Positions 18,873 through 27,433 are shown, numbered from the stretch's first letter. The stretch: 64,000 nt of DNA from Crocinitomicaceae bacterium (GCA_002713215.1 PAVO01000041.1:27249-91248); one strand, 5' to 3'. The notes: a model not told the origin generated them from the sequence alone. Translations and numbers: made by a program.

Positions 18873-19478
18873 TCATCGTTTTCTACAAAACAATACGCCT
18901 TTTCCAATTGGGATAATGACCGGATCTACTCGATCATCATCGAATGCTCGCTCAATCATGGGTGTGAGAATGTCGCTGTGGCTAATTGCATTATCTGCAA
19001 TTAAAACCCCTCCTTTCTTCATTCGGGGAATTAAAATTTCATAGCACTCGGCATATACATCCTTTTCTGCATCCAAAAAGCAGAATGCCACGTTGTCAAA
19101 CGAATGAAGGATTTTTCGGGCATCTCCTTTTTTAAGTTTTACAAAATCACTTATTCCAGCCTCTTCGAAGGTTTCGCTGGCTAACTTTTGTTTTTCTTCC
19201 AGAATTTCAATGGTAGTTAATGGGGTGTTCTTTTCCATACAAGCCAGCGAAAGCCACATGGTGGAATATCCCGCACTTGTACCTACTTCCAGGTAATTTC
19301 CTACGGGAGCCATAGAGGCCATTAATGAAATAAACTTTCCTGTTTCCCTTGGAATTTGTCTCATCCTCTTCAATAATGGAGTCCCATCCTTTTGGTCACG
19401 TTCGTCAATACGCTCCAAAAATTGCATTCGGGTAATTATGGATTGAGGAATTCTATCAAACATGTAGCGAGGTGGCAA
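18873..19478 (-). CDS. class I SAM-dependent O-methyltransferase (family 3)
   Basis: A 201-aa Rossmann methyltransferase resembling catechol/caffeoyl-CoA O-methyltransferases (Methyltransf_3/24). SAM-binding motif I is GNYLEVGTSAGYSTMWLS (about 80-97); TIEILEEKQKLASE and FCFLDAEKDVY follow at the expected spacing. A second in-frame ATG (MFDRIPQ) could be the true start. It heads the minus-strand train that continues into korA, but a role in that pathway is not evident; it may only share the promoter. Confidence 0.85.
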   Translation of the reverse strand: MPPRYMFDRIPQSIITRMQFLERIDERDQKDGTPLLKRMRQIPRETGKFISLMASMAPVGNYLEVGTSAGYSTMWLSLACMEKNTPLTTIEILEEKQKLASETFEEAGISDFVKLKKGDARKILHSFDNVAFCFLDAEKDVYAECYEILIPRMKKGGVLIADNAISHSDILTPMIERAFDDDRVDPVIIPIGKGVLFCRKR

Positions 19479-19917
19479 ATACTGTCTTGAAAATCTTTAT
19501 TTAGCAATTTAACGAGCCATAAAATTAGAGGGCATGGTAATAATTTAATATGAGCCAGATCATATAAATACATGATTTTGTTATGGTTAGGCCGATTACC
19601 GACGCACAGTTCAAGGATAATGTGGGAATAGCCGTCATTCTAGGTTTGAAAAGGAACCTAGTGTTATTTCTAGATTCCTGCTTTCGCAGGAATGACGTTT
19701 CTTTTTAATTAAGTAGTATGTCTTAACCCACACTATTCTTTAATAGCGCCATTGACGAAGTCAAAATTGATCAGCAATCAAAAATTCAAGCCTGTTATGT
19801 GGATCTCACATTCTACTGAAATTTTATTTCTTACCTGAGAAAAAAAGATCAGCACCAAGTATTAATAAAGAGATTATTTGGGTGAAGCATTTCCTTATTT
19901 TCGAGGTTCTAACTTGA
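19479..19917. other. 439-bp intergenic region upstream of kor/rnf train and ECF sigma gene
   Basis: No credible gene. It must hold the divergent promoters of the methyltransferase/kor/rnf train and the ECF sigma gene. Its one striking structure is the cloverleaf-like inverted repeat at 19633-19697, listed separately; the rest is AT-rich sequence without recognisable motifs. Confidence 0.6.
19633..19697. repeat. 65-bp cloverleaf-like palindromic repeat
   Basis: Outer arms CGTCATTC (19633-19640) and GAATGACG (19690-19697) enclose two perfect hairpins: CTAGGTT/AACCTAG (19640-19646 with 19655-19661, 8-nt loop) and TTCCTGC/GCAGGAA (19675-19681 with 19686-19692, 4-nt TTTC loop). Three stems in 65 bp resemble dispersed extragenic palindromic elements; the TTCCTGC-TTTC-GCAGGAA core resembles widespread intergenic repeats of other bacteria. 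Only one copy was seen in this window. Confidence 0.7.
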
Positions 19918-19923
19918 CGAGTT

Positions 19924-20448
19924 ATTAATTCAAATAAGGATTTCAATTCAATTTACCGTTCTCATTGCGATTTGGTATTTAACCTGGCATTGAATTACCT
20001 GCATTCGGTACAGGAAGCCGAAGAGCTCACCCAGGATGTTTTCGTAAAGGTTTTTCATGAAGTTGAAAATTTCCGTGGAGAATCTCAAATTAAAACGTGG
20101 ATCTATCGAATTACCATTAACCTATGCCTTGACCGTATAAAATCAGCACAGCGGAAAAGACGATTCAGTTTGTTGCGATACATTAGCGATGGATTTGTAA
20201 GCATTCAACCTGCAGAGTTTAACCACCCCGGAATTCAATTGGAACAGAAAGAAGCCACTGAACTCATCTTAAAGGAGATTCAACAACTTCCGGGTAAACA
20301 ACAAACCGCACTAATTCTCAAGTCAATAGATGGACTTTCTCAAAAGGAAATTGCAGAAATTATGGATATAAATGTAAAGGCGGTGGAATCTCTTCTATCA
20401 AGAGCACGAGCTAAATTGAAAACAAAATTGAAAAATCGCGAAGGATAA
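19924..20448 (+). CDS. ECF-type RNA polymerase sigma factor (no canonical start codon)
   Basis: Sigma-70 region 2 (QEAEELTQDVFVKVFHEV, then IKTWIYRITINLCLDRIK) and region 4 (LPGKQQTALILKSIDGLSQK, EIAEIMDINVKAVESLLSRA). The only canonical start in frame is a TTG at 19972, which would delete the conserved N-terminal helix; upstream in-frame codons read NSNKDFNSIYRSHCDLVFN, exactly the usual ECF beginning. The reading frame is open back to a TGA at 19915, and the best-placed initiator is ATT at 19924, giving about 174 aa. A rare non-AUG start or a base error are both possible. Followed by a membrane protein and a CpxP-like protein, its likely anti-sigma/sensor partners. Confidence 0.88.
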   Translation: MNSNKDFNSIYRSHCDLVFNLALNYLHSVQEAEELTQDVFVKVFHEVENFRGESQIKTWIYRITINLCLDRIKSAQRKRRFSLLRYISDGFVSIQPAEFNHPGIQLEQKEATELILKEIQQLPGKQQTALILKSIDGLSQKEIAEIMDINVKAVESLLSRARAKLKTKLKNREG

Positions 20449-20480
20449 AATAAAATTCATCGTCTTAAGAATAAGATCAA

Positions 20481-20765
20481 ATGACAAACGAAAAGAACAA
20501 TATTGAACAACTACTGGGTAAAATTGAAAAGGTCGATGCTCCTCCCTTTCTCCTAACCCGAATTGAAGCCAGGTTAGAACAAACTCAAGAATTGCTACCA
20601 AGACGATGGTCTGTAGCTTATTTGTCTTTGGCTGTGGTTGTTGTTTTATTCAATGTATATGTAATTGTACAAAACAATGACAATCGATCCTCAGTGACCG
20701 AAGGGGCTACAGAGTTAGCCTCCAGTTTAAATATGAATACTTCTAACCAAATCTATTATGAGTAA
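20481..20765 (+). CDS. small single-span membrane protein, putative anti-sigma factor
   Basis: A 94-aa protein: a cytoplasmic N-terminal helix region (about 1-40, DAPPFLLTRIEARLEQ), one membrane segment (about 45-64, VAYLSLAVVVVLFNVYVIVQ) and a short Ser/Asn-rich periplasmic tail. The size, topology and place directly after an ECF sigma gene fit a minimal anti-sigma factor; no zinc-finger motif is present. Its end overlaps the CpxP-like gene by 8 nt. Confidence 0.75.
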   Translation: MTNEKNNIEQLLGKIEKVDAPPFLLTRIEARLEQTQELLPRRWSVAYLSLAVVVVLFNVYVIVQNNDNRSSVTEGATELASSLNMNTSNQIYYE

Positions 20766-21228
20766 GACCAGACTTCTAAGCATATTGGTGGGCGTGCTGG
20801 TGGTACTCAACATAATAATGATGACCTGGGTAATGCTGGGCGGAAAACATCATTACAAACATCCTCCCAGGCACAAAGAAGGGCCAAAACAAATGGTGAT
20901 TGAAAGCCTTAATTTCTCAACTGAACAGGTTAAACAGTATGAATCGGCCATTAAAAAGCATAGAGCGGCAGTCTCTGACGTGGATCAAAAAATCAGAAGT
21001 AAGAAAAATGAATTGTATTCCCTTTTGAAAGAACCTTCTGCTCCGGAAAAAGACTCCATTGTTGAAGAACTTACCCGGTTAATGATAGAAATGGAAAACA
21101 TTCATTATGCGCACTTTGAAGAGATAAAAAGCATATGCGAACCTAATCAATTAGATGAATTTAATGACCTTACAGAAAAGTTAACCCGTATATTCTTACC
21201 ACCTAAAGGTAGACGAGGGCCCAGATAA
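20758..21228 (+). CDS. periplasmic CpxP/ZraP/CnrX-like sensor protein
   Basis: A 156-aa protein with an N-terminal membrane anchor (about 5-27), a His-rich segment (GGKHHYKHPPRHKEG, about 28-42) and a long helical domain typical of Spy/CpxP/heavy-metal-sensor proteins. The sigma / small membrane protein / His-rich periplasmic helical protein order parallels CnrYXH-like metal-responsive systems; metal identity cannot be told. Probably translated from the same mRNA as the preceding gene. Confidence 0.75.
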   Translation: MSKTRLLSILVGVLVVLNIIMMTWVMLGGKHHYKHPPRHKEGPKQMVIESLNFSTEQVKQYESAIKKHRAAVSDVDQKIRSKKNELYSLLKEPSAPEKDSIVEELTRLMIEMENIHYAHFEEIKSICEPNQLDEFNDLTEKLTRIFLPPKGRRGPR

Positions 21229-21259
21229 TTAACTATTCCACAGTTGAGGTTCTAAACAA

Positions 21260-21901
21260 TCAATCCAGTTTATTGTTAACGGCGAATTTAACCAGTCCGG
21301 CAGTGTTTTTACTGGAAGTCTTACTGAGTAAATTGCGTCGATGGGTTTCAACGGTATGGATACTTATAAATAAACGATCTGCAATTTGAGATGTCGACAA
21401 TTCTTCACAAATCAAGCTCAAAATTTCTTTTTCACGTGGGGTTAATTCCACCGGAAGGATTGACTGTTCAGATTTATAATTTCCAGCCATAACTTCATGG
21501 ACATCATCTGCAAAATAGCTTTTCCCTCTACTAATCTTTGAAATTGCTTCTAACACCTCCTCTTTTTCTGCTGTTTTATGCAAATAACCCTTGGCGCCTA
21601 ATTGGATTGCATCTTTAATGGAACTGTAGCTTAGCCGCATGGACAACATAACAATCTTAATATCAGGCAATTGTTGTAGTATGAGTTTGATTGCTTCCAA
21701 TCCGCTCATTTCAGGCATGTTAATATCCAGCAACAGTATTTCAGGTTGCTGAGATCTTGAATCATTTAAAAATGCTTTGGCGCTGTTATATCCCTGAATT
21801 GATTCTATGAGTGGCTCCGATTGAAGCATGGTAATCAATCCTTGTTGAAAAAGGTTGTGGTCGTCAACAAGGGCAATATGAATTCCAGTTTCATGCATCA
21901 A
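21260..21901 (-). CDS. NarL/FixJ-family response regulator
   Basis: A 213-aa regulator: receiver domain with phosphoacceptor Asp59 (LLLDINMPEMSG) and conserved Lys (KGYLHKTA), then a LuxR-type helix-turn-helix (LTPREKEILSLICEELSTSQ, IADRLFISIHTVETHRRNLL). Its start overlaps the kinase gene by 11 nt, indicating a cognate pair. It is the last gene of the minus-strand set that begins with the outer-membrane/caspase genes. Confidence 0.95.
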   Translation of the reverse strand: MMHETGIHIALVDDHNLFQQGLITMLQSEPLIESIQGYNSAKAFLNDSRSQQPEILLLDINMPEMSGLEAIKLILQQLPDIKIVMLSMRLSYSSIKDAIQLGAKGYLHKTAEKEEVLEAISKISRGKSYFADDVHEVMAGNYKSEQSILPVELTPREKEILSLICEELSTSQIADRLFISIHTVETHRRNLLSKTSSKNTAGLVKFAVNNKLD

Positions 21902-23711
21902 TGTCTAAAATTACAATAGTTCCTCTCCCCGGCTGCGAGTCGATATGGTATTTTCCGTTTACAAACTCTACGCGAGAGCGAATGTTTCGAGAGCCCATGC
22001 CCTCCTGAACTTTATCAGCAACAAAACCAATTCCGTTGTCTTCATAAATCAGGTTGAATTCCTGATTGGTCCCATTGGTCCCATTGGTCTGAATACTAAT
22101 AATAGAAGCTTTTGCGTGCTTAAGTGTATTGGATACCAATTCCTGAACAATGCGATAGACCTCCAAAGCCAATGACTTATCCAACTTATCGGTTTCTTCG
22201 TTTAAATAAAGTTGGAACTGAATTCCAGCTGATTTCTCAACGTTCTGTTTAAGTTCGGCAAGAGCCTGAATAAGGCCATGATTATTTACCTGGTCACTGG
22301 AAAGGTTTTCTGCAATTTCACGGACTTCTTTTACCGTTTCATCAATTAGTTCTACCTGGGGGTTCAGGTTTACGTCTTCTCTTCTTAAGGACAATTTTAA
22401 AGTTGCCAGTAAATTACCCACCCGATCGTGTAAATCCCGGGCTATTCTATTGCGTTCATGCTCCTGACCATTTAGCATTGCTTTGATGGATTCTGCTTCA
22501 CTTTTAGCTTGAATTTCAGCCAATTGCTTCTCCTTAACCTCGAGTTTAATTTGACTGATGTAGCGTTTTTGTTGGTAAAAGCGATACCCAAAAGCACCGC
22601 TTAAGCTTACTATAAATAGTAAGCCAAATAGAACGTAATTCAATTGTCGACCGGCTTTTGCCTCCGCATTTGAACGAGCAGCCTTTTCCTCGCTAAGAAT
22701 ACGCGCTGCCTCATGTTTTTCAAGTTGATATTTGGCTTCTGTTTCTTGAATGTTTTTTTTGAGTTTTCTTTTATAAAGTAAGTCACTAACCATTTTATAA
22801 TGGCTTTTTTGCTCTAAAGCCTTATTAGTTTGATTTGTCAAAATATAGAGGCTAGTTAAACTACTAGAAATATCCTTTTCTTCTTCAAGCAGTGTTAAAC
22901 GTTGTGCAATCTTTAGTGCATTTATTAAGGTAAATTGAGATTTATCATAATCATTATTCTCCATTTGAACGATACCTAACTTATGCATTACCCAAGCTTT
23001 TCCATTTTGATCATTTAATGTGTCCTGAATTAATAATACGTTTTTAATAGTTTGCTCCGCTATATCCCATTCATATCGTTTCATGTAGAAGTCCGCTAAA
23101 TTGCACAACACATCTATTCGATCCTGATCTGAACATTGGTCCGAACTATCAACGATTGCCAATGCCTTCATAAAATACTTCTCAGCTGAATCGAGTTTGT
23201 TTAAATAGGCAAAAATTGCTCCAAGACTGTTAAAAGCATTTTTTAATTGAGGGTCAGAACTTTGAGAAATACTTAAATCGATAGTACTTAGCCTTAAATT
23301 TACAATTGCTTTATCATATTGGTGCAAGGCATAATATAAATTTCCTAAATTGATTCGAATATTACCCAACAACCTTGGGCTAGACAACTTTTTCCGATTA
23401 TCCAAACTTTTTTGAAAATAATCTACGGCTATATCATAATCTCCTTTTTGCTGGTACAAAGTACCAGATACGCTTTGCAAGTTTGAAAGTGTAAGAATAT
23501 CTGTAGGGTTCGGCAGCGATTTATATAAACTCAAGTTTAGTTTTAATCCACTGTCTACATCTATATATTGCAGTTTAAATGCATGAATATTTAGTTGATT
23601 AATGCTATCCAACAAAGGTTGCTGAGATCTTGAAGATAGGCATAGCAATAATAATGCTAACAAATTAAGTATAATTGGTTTAGACAAAATATTGTAGGGA
23701 TGAACATTCAT
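21891..23711 (-). CDS. TPR-containing sensor histidine kinase (HisKA_3)
   Basis: A 606-aa kinase. Signal peptide (1-29), periplasmic tetratricopeptide repeats (about 60-300), a membrane helix (about 358-377), coiled coil, then the HisKA_3 motif EHERNRIARDLHDRVGNLLA with His428 and a HATPase_c domain (YEDNGIGF, GMGSRNIRSRVEFVNGKYHI). This TPR-HisKA_3 layout is common in Bacteroidota. Its Shine-Dalgarno-like AGGGA and ATG lie inside a perfect 34-bp palindrome, listed separately. Confidence 0.95.
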   Translation of the reverse strand: MNVHPYNILSKPIILNLLALLLLCLSSRSQQPLLDSINQLNIHAFKLQYIDVDSGLKLNLSLYKSLPNPTDILTLSNLQSVSGTLYQQKGDYDIAVDYFQKSLDNRKKLSSPRLLGNIRINLGNLYYALHQYDKAIVNLRLSTIDLSISQSSDPQLKNAFNSLGAIFAYLNKLDSAEKYFMKALAIVDSSDQCSDQDRIDVLCNLADFYMKRYEWDIAEQTIKNVLLIQDTLNDQNGKAWVMHKLGIVQMENNDYDKSQFTLINALKIAQRLTLLEEEKDISSSLTSLYILTNQTNKALEQKSHYKMVSDLLYKRKLKKNIQETEAKYQLEKHEAARILSEEKAARSNAEAKAGRQLNYVLFGLLFIVSLSGAFGYRFYQQKRYISQIKLEVKEKQLAEIQAKSEAESIKAMLNGQEHERNRIARDLHDRVGNLLATLKLSLRREDVNLNPQVELIDETVKEVREIAENLSSDQVNNHGLIQALAELKQNVEKSAGIQFQLYLNEETDKLDKSLALEVYRIVQELVSNTLKHAKASIISIQTNGTNGTNQEFNLIYEDNGIGFVADKVQEGMGSRNIRSRVEFVNGKYHIDSQPGRGTIVILDIDA

Positions 23712-23722
23712 CCCTACAATAT
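23689..23722 (-). promoter_or_regulatory. perfect palindrome burying the kinase start codon
   Basis: Two 16-nt arms (ATATTGTAGGGATGAA at 23689-23704 and its exact complement at 23707-23722) separated by 2 nt. In the minus-strand mRNA the ribosome-binding AGGGA and the ATG (23709-23711) of the TPR kinase are both inside the stem. It may serve as a translational gate, a protein-binding operator, or a weak terminator after the upstream gene. Confidence 0.85.
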
Positions 23723-23739
23723 ATAATTATTCGTACAGA

Positions 23740-24132
23740 TTATTGTTCAATTGTACCACCAATCTCATTAGAGACCTTGCCTAGAGTTTTTTCATGATGT
23801 TTAATGTCACCATTTGAATTTACGGCGACCATTAGCCCATTTGTATCCCCTTCTATATTATTTATTCTGTAGAAATCATTTGGCGACAATATAACTTCAG
23901 TACACCCCTCGTAAACGGCAATTTCATCGGAAACTCTAATTTTTACAACAAATTGCCAATCCTCACCTAATGTATTGTAGCAAAACGTGTAAAGTGTTGA
24001 ACCTACTGGAACATGTTCTTTCTTTAAAACTTGAATAAGCTCTGAGAAATGATAATGTTCGTTATACAGTGTCAACCTAATCTTTATTAGTTGACCAACT
24101 CCCGCTTCTATTGTTTTAATATCCCAAGACAT
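23740..24132 (-). CDS. 130-aa protein of unknown function beside caspase-like gene
   Basis: No family recognised. No signal peptide or membrane segment; sequence is mixed alpha/beta with beta-rich predicted character (LIKIRLTLYNEHYHFSELIQ, WQFVVKIRVSDEIAVYEGCT). It starts 11 nt after the caspase-like gene and 28 nt before the kinase gene, so it is probably cotranscribed with both and may be a partner or substrate of the protease. Confidence 0.75.
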   Translation of the reverse strand: MSWDIKTIEAGVGQLIKIRLTLYNEHYHFSELIQVLKKEHVPVGSTLYTFCYNTLGEDWQFVVKIRVSDEIAVYEGCTEVILSPNDFYRINNIEGDTNGLMVAVNSNGDIKHHEKTLGKVSNEIGGTIEQ

Positions 24133-24143
24133 ATTTGATTTAT

Positions 24144-25355
24144 TTAATTATTATACAATTTAATTTTACCCTTTGTTAGCTGATGGTCAAGAACTTGTTG
24201 ATGACGGAAGTCATAGATTAATATAACTCCATTTGATTTTTGCATTTGATCAACTCCAACTAAATTGGTAAAGGTTATTTCTAGGGAGTTATTTTTTGAC
24301 TTACTTGACATCTCCACGTAAATAATAGAGACAATCTCTGCCTTGATCTCATTCATTTTTAAATATTCCTTGCAAGCCCCCTCCTCCATATGATCATATA
24401 AAAATGAGGGTGTCACAGTTGTAGCTTTGTAAGGAATTGTTGGATATTTTATCATAGCTGTAACAAGGACATCCGATAATTCATTGGTTTTAATGATCCA
24501 GTCACTAACCATCATTTTCAATGATTCGGCTTTTTTATACGGATTAAAAGCCACTGTATCCCTGAAAAAAGTCCCTGTACTTCGTTGATCTACCCAATAG
24601 GCAGGTTCAACCATATTGGCAAGTACATTATTTAGTAAATGTTGTAATTCAAAATAGTTTCCTTGGAAGGATGTTGAATCAAGTATAGCTAATAAATATT
24701 CTGAATAGAAGGTCAATTCAGTATTGGTTCCAAGAATTGAGGGTTTATCCTTTTTACTCGATGCATAATAAAATAAATCAGCATCAAACGTTGGGGGAAT
24801 CTTCGGATTAACAAACAAATATCTATCCAATAATTTAGAGTAAAAGCTTTTATTTTTATAATAAGCATTTTGTGGTAGAATTGGCATAGTGGTCAAAGCC
24901 ATAGTTTTTATCAATGCATGCTGTGGTTCAATAATTCCTCCACTATAACAGGAATCTACAATCAATATGATTTTGAATTTGTTAGAAAATTGTGTAAGAG
25001 ATTCCCTTATTTCATACTCAAGAACCATTCGGTCATAAAAACAAAGGAATTGCCAATTATCCTTGTCTTTTTTATTATCCCTTTTCTCCAGGTTTAAACC
25101 ATGTCCAGAGAAGGTTATTAATAAATACCCCTCCTCCGTTTGAGATAGAGACGCATATTGATCTAACCGTTTTTTTATATTTTTCCATGTAGCTCTTTTC
25201 CCTGTGATAAATTCTATTTGTTCATACCAATTATCCCGTCGTGCGAAATCACAAAAGCTTTTAGCATTTTTATATGCTCTATCTAAGGGTTTGTTGGACT
25301 CATAATGTTGACCTTCAACATAATTTACCCCAACAAATATTCCATATCCTTTCAT
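24144..25355 (-). CDS. caspase-like cysteine peptidase (C14 family)
   Basis: A 403-aa protein with an N-terminal caspase fold: GIFVGVNY strand, catalytic His85 in LLITFSGHGLN and catalytic Cys136 in ILIVDSCYSGG, as in prokaryotic metacaspase/orthocaspases. No signal peptide, so presumably cytoplasmic. The C-terminal 150 residues (from about 250) are an unrecognised domain that may bind a regulator or target. Gap to the upstream outer-membrane gene is 10 nt. Confidence 0.9.
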   Translation of the reverse strand: MKGYGIFVGVNYVEGQHYESNKPLDRAYKNAKSFCDFARRDNWYEQIEFITGKRATWKNIKKRLDQYASLSQTEEGYLLITFSGHGLNLEKRDNKKDKDNWQFLCFYDRMVLEYEIRESLTQFSNKFKIILIVDSCYSGGIIEPQHALIKTMALTTMPILPQNAYYKNKSFYSKLLDRYLFVNPKIPPTFDADLFYYASSKKDKPSILGTNTELTFYSEYLLAILDSTSFQGNYFELQHLLNNVLANMVEPAYWVDQRSTGTFFRDTVAFNPYKKAESLKMMVSDWIIKTNELSDVLVTAMIKYPTIPYKATTVTPSFLYDHMEEGACKEYLKMNEIKAEIVSIIYVEMSSKSKNNSLEITFTNLVGVDQMQKSNGVILIYDFRHQQVLDHQLTKGKIKLYNN

Positions 25356-25365
25356 ATTCTTTTAT

Positions 25366-26817
25366 TTAAAAATTATAACTCAATCCCAAAAAACCACCGG
25401 ATTCCCAAACGTCCATAGTAGGAACTTCTCCATCTCCGGTATACAATCCACCTACTTCTAACCCGGATTGAAGCCTTTTTACTTTACCCAAGGCATATCC
25501 GCCGTTTAGCACAATCCGTTGTTTTCGTCCAACAAATAGATTAAGGCCTAAGAGGTACTGAATATTCCCTTCGGTATTCAATAAAGCACCAACCCCAAGA
25601 CCACCGTTAATCCACGAGGTTGTTCTCCAGTAAAAGTGAGCCATTCCTCCAATACTTACTAAAAAGTCGCCATTGTCCTTAAGCAGAATCCGTTTATTAG
25701 TTCCCTCGCTTATATCAATAATGCTGTCAGTAGTCACATAGTTTTGATCGCGGTAATAAGTGGTATCTATATAGGTTTCATCCTGGGTCAAAAACTGTTG
25801 GTCCTTTAGGGTTGTAAAAAACAACCCGGCACTTCCGTCAATCTTTACTCCTCCGTTGATTCTAACTTTTATCGGTTTTTCATCGGCGGATCGAAGTGCC
25901 TTCTCTCCTTCTTTAATTTCTAATTTTAAGTGCAATTCATCGTAAGTATCAGGTGCCGTAGCGTCGAATACTTGATAATTTTTAAGCCCCTTTAACTGAT
26001 CATACTTATTAGCAGCCTTTGTATACGTTTCAACATAATTTTGATAGTCTTCTACTAGTAAGTAATCCTTAAAATCAGCGATGATATTTTCAGCGGCAGA
26101 CTCAATGGACTCTTCTGTAAATGCGGCACCCAGGTGGTATAAAAGCTGCCGATTAAGAAAACTCCAGTCTGCACGATAAACGCTTTCATTCCACATGGCG
26201 TTACCCTTGATTTCTTCTTCATAACTGTTGAGGTCTTCGTTTAATTGGGAGAACAAAGAAGTCCAATACTGCAATTCCTTCTTTATGGAATCTCGTTGAA
26301 ATAATATATCATCTCCAGCTATGCCATGCAACCCCTTGACGTGAACCTTATCCTCCTCTTTATCAACTGCATCACTGGTTGACTTTATGCTTCCCATGCC
26401 TATGGCCTCGCCTAATTCTGAGGAGATTTCAAATTGATCGTTATTATAGTATTCCTTGGTCAACTTAATGCTATGAGTTATCGGATTCGAGTTTAAAACA
26501 ATGACTCCCGTAGGAATTCTTGCCCTAGTAGTAAGCTTAGATGTTTGAACAGCATTTAAACCGGACTTATCAACCTTTATCATATAAGGGTCTTTAAGCT
26601 TTATGTCGTAGACCACAAATCGGGCTTTCCTCCCTTCCTTATAACTTTGTGTAACTTGTTGCAGTATTTCAGATGTACTCGATACACCTAGCTGACTTAG
26701 AGCCTCTAAGCGTTGTTCATAGGTTGGAAAAAATTGCCACGATTGGGCTTGAATATCGAAAGTGAATACTAGGATTAGTGTGGATATTAAAAGTTCTTTT
26801 AGTTTCATAGAATGCAT
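25366..26817 (-). CDS. secreted/outer-membrane protein with C-terminal beta-barrel-like region
   Basis: A 483-aa protein with a signal peptide (LLISTLILVFTFDIQAQ; an alternative ATG three codons in gives a tidier one). Residues about 30-330 are soluble and largely helical (coiled-coil near 175-200); from about 335 alternating strands such as GGLGVGALLNTEGNIQYLLG and a terminal Phe (GFLGLSYNF) suggest a small outer-membrane barrel. No family recognised. It lies directly upstream of the caspase-like gene. Confidence 0.75.
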   Translation of the reverse strand: MHSMKLKELLISTLILVFTFDIQAQSWQFFPTYEQRLEALSQLGVSSTSEILQQVTQSYKEGRKARFVVYDIKLKDPYMIKVDKSGLNAVQTSKLTTRARIPTGVIVLNSNPITHSIKLTKEYYNNDQFEISSELGEAIGMGSIKSTSDAVDKEEDKVHVKGLHGIAGDDILFQRDSIKKELQYWTSLFSQLNEDLNSYEEEIKGNAMWNESVYRADWSFLNRQLLYHLGAAFTEESIESAAENIIADFKDYLLVEDYQNYVETYTKAANKYDQLKGLKNYQVFDATAPDTYDELHLKLEIKEGEKALRSADEKPIKVRINGGVKIDGSAGLFFTTLKDQQFLTQDETYIDTTYYRDQNYVTTDSIIDISEGTNKRILLKDNGDFLVSIGGMAHFYWRTTSWINGGLGVGALLNTEGNIQYLLGLNLFVGRKQRIVLNGGYALGKVKRLQSGLEVGGLYTGDGEVPTMDVWESGGFLGLSYNF

Positions 26818-26887
26818 TTATCTATATGTTTTCATGTGCTCTTTTATATTTATTTCAACTGATTTATTCTGATGGGCCGGAGTTAAA

Positions 26888-26915
26888 CCGAGGTGCAATA
26901 AATATTGCACCTCGG
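26888..26915 (-). terminator. 12-bp stem hairpin after the 89-aa gene
   Basis: Arms CCGAGGTGCAAT (26888-26899) and ATTGCACCTCGG (26904-26915) with an AAAT loop, 4 nt past the stop of the 89-aa gene. On the minus strand it is followed by TTTAAC, a weak T-run, so it is a probable terminator or attenuator ahead of the outer-membrane/caspase operon. Confidence 0.65.
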
Positions 26916-26919
26916 ATTA

Positions 26920-27189
26920 TTAGGCTGGACAGATTTTATCCATTGTTTGTCCAAAAACTCTAATGATTTGCTTAATTGTTGGTGTAACAAAAGGAAGCTT
27001 AATTAGAATCAACAAGAGTGGTCTGATTTTCTTATATATCCGGCAAATGACCTTTAGTTTTTCATCTGCGGATAGACGTTCAAATGTGGTAGCCTGTTTT
27101 TCAAAATCGACTAAGCTACGCTCATCAGCTTCTACTTCCCTTATCTCCTTTGCCAAGGACTCGAATGAATTCTCTTCAAAATTTCCCAT
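26920..27189 (-). CDS. 89-aa protein of unknown function
   Basis: Not recognised. The N-terminal half is acidic and helical (EENSFESLAKEIREVEADER); the C-terminal half carries a hydrophobic, amphipathic stretch (IRPLLLILIKLPFVTPTIKQ). It is cytoplasmic or peripherally membrane-bound. It precedes the caspase cluster but is separated by a strong hairpin, so coregulation is uncertain. Confidence 0.6.
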   Translation of the reverse strand: MGNFEENSFESLAKEIREVEADERSLVDFEKQATTFERLSADEKLKVICRIYKKIRPLLLILIKLPFVTPTIKQIIRVFGQTMDKICPA

Positions 27190-27433
27190 AATAATTGTTT
27201 TAATTAATAATGGATCAAAGGTGAATCGTTGTTAAACCATTGTTCTCATGGTTTTCCGTGATTCCAGTATAGTTGAAAGGGAGTATTTTGGTTGCTTGGA
27301 TAAAAAAATGGTTCGGAATACCCCTTCCTGCTTTAAGGTAAGTACACCAAATGAACAATTCTTGGAAACCGGATACAATAGGGGGAAACCCTATTTTCGA
27401 TCATTGGTCAAAATAGGCGGTAGGAAGGAAGTC

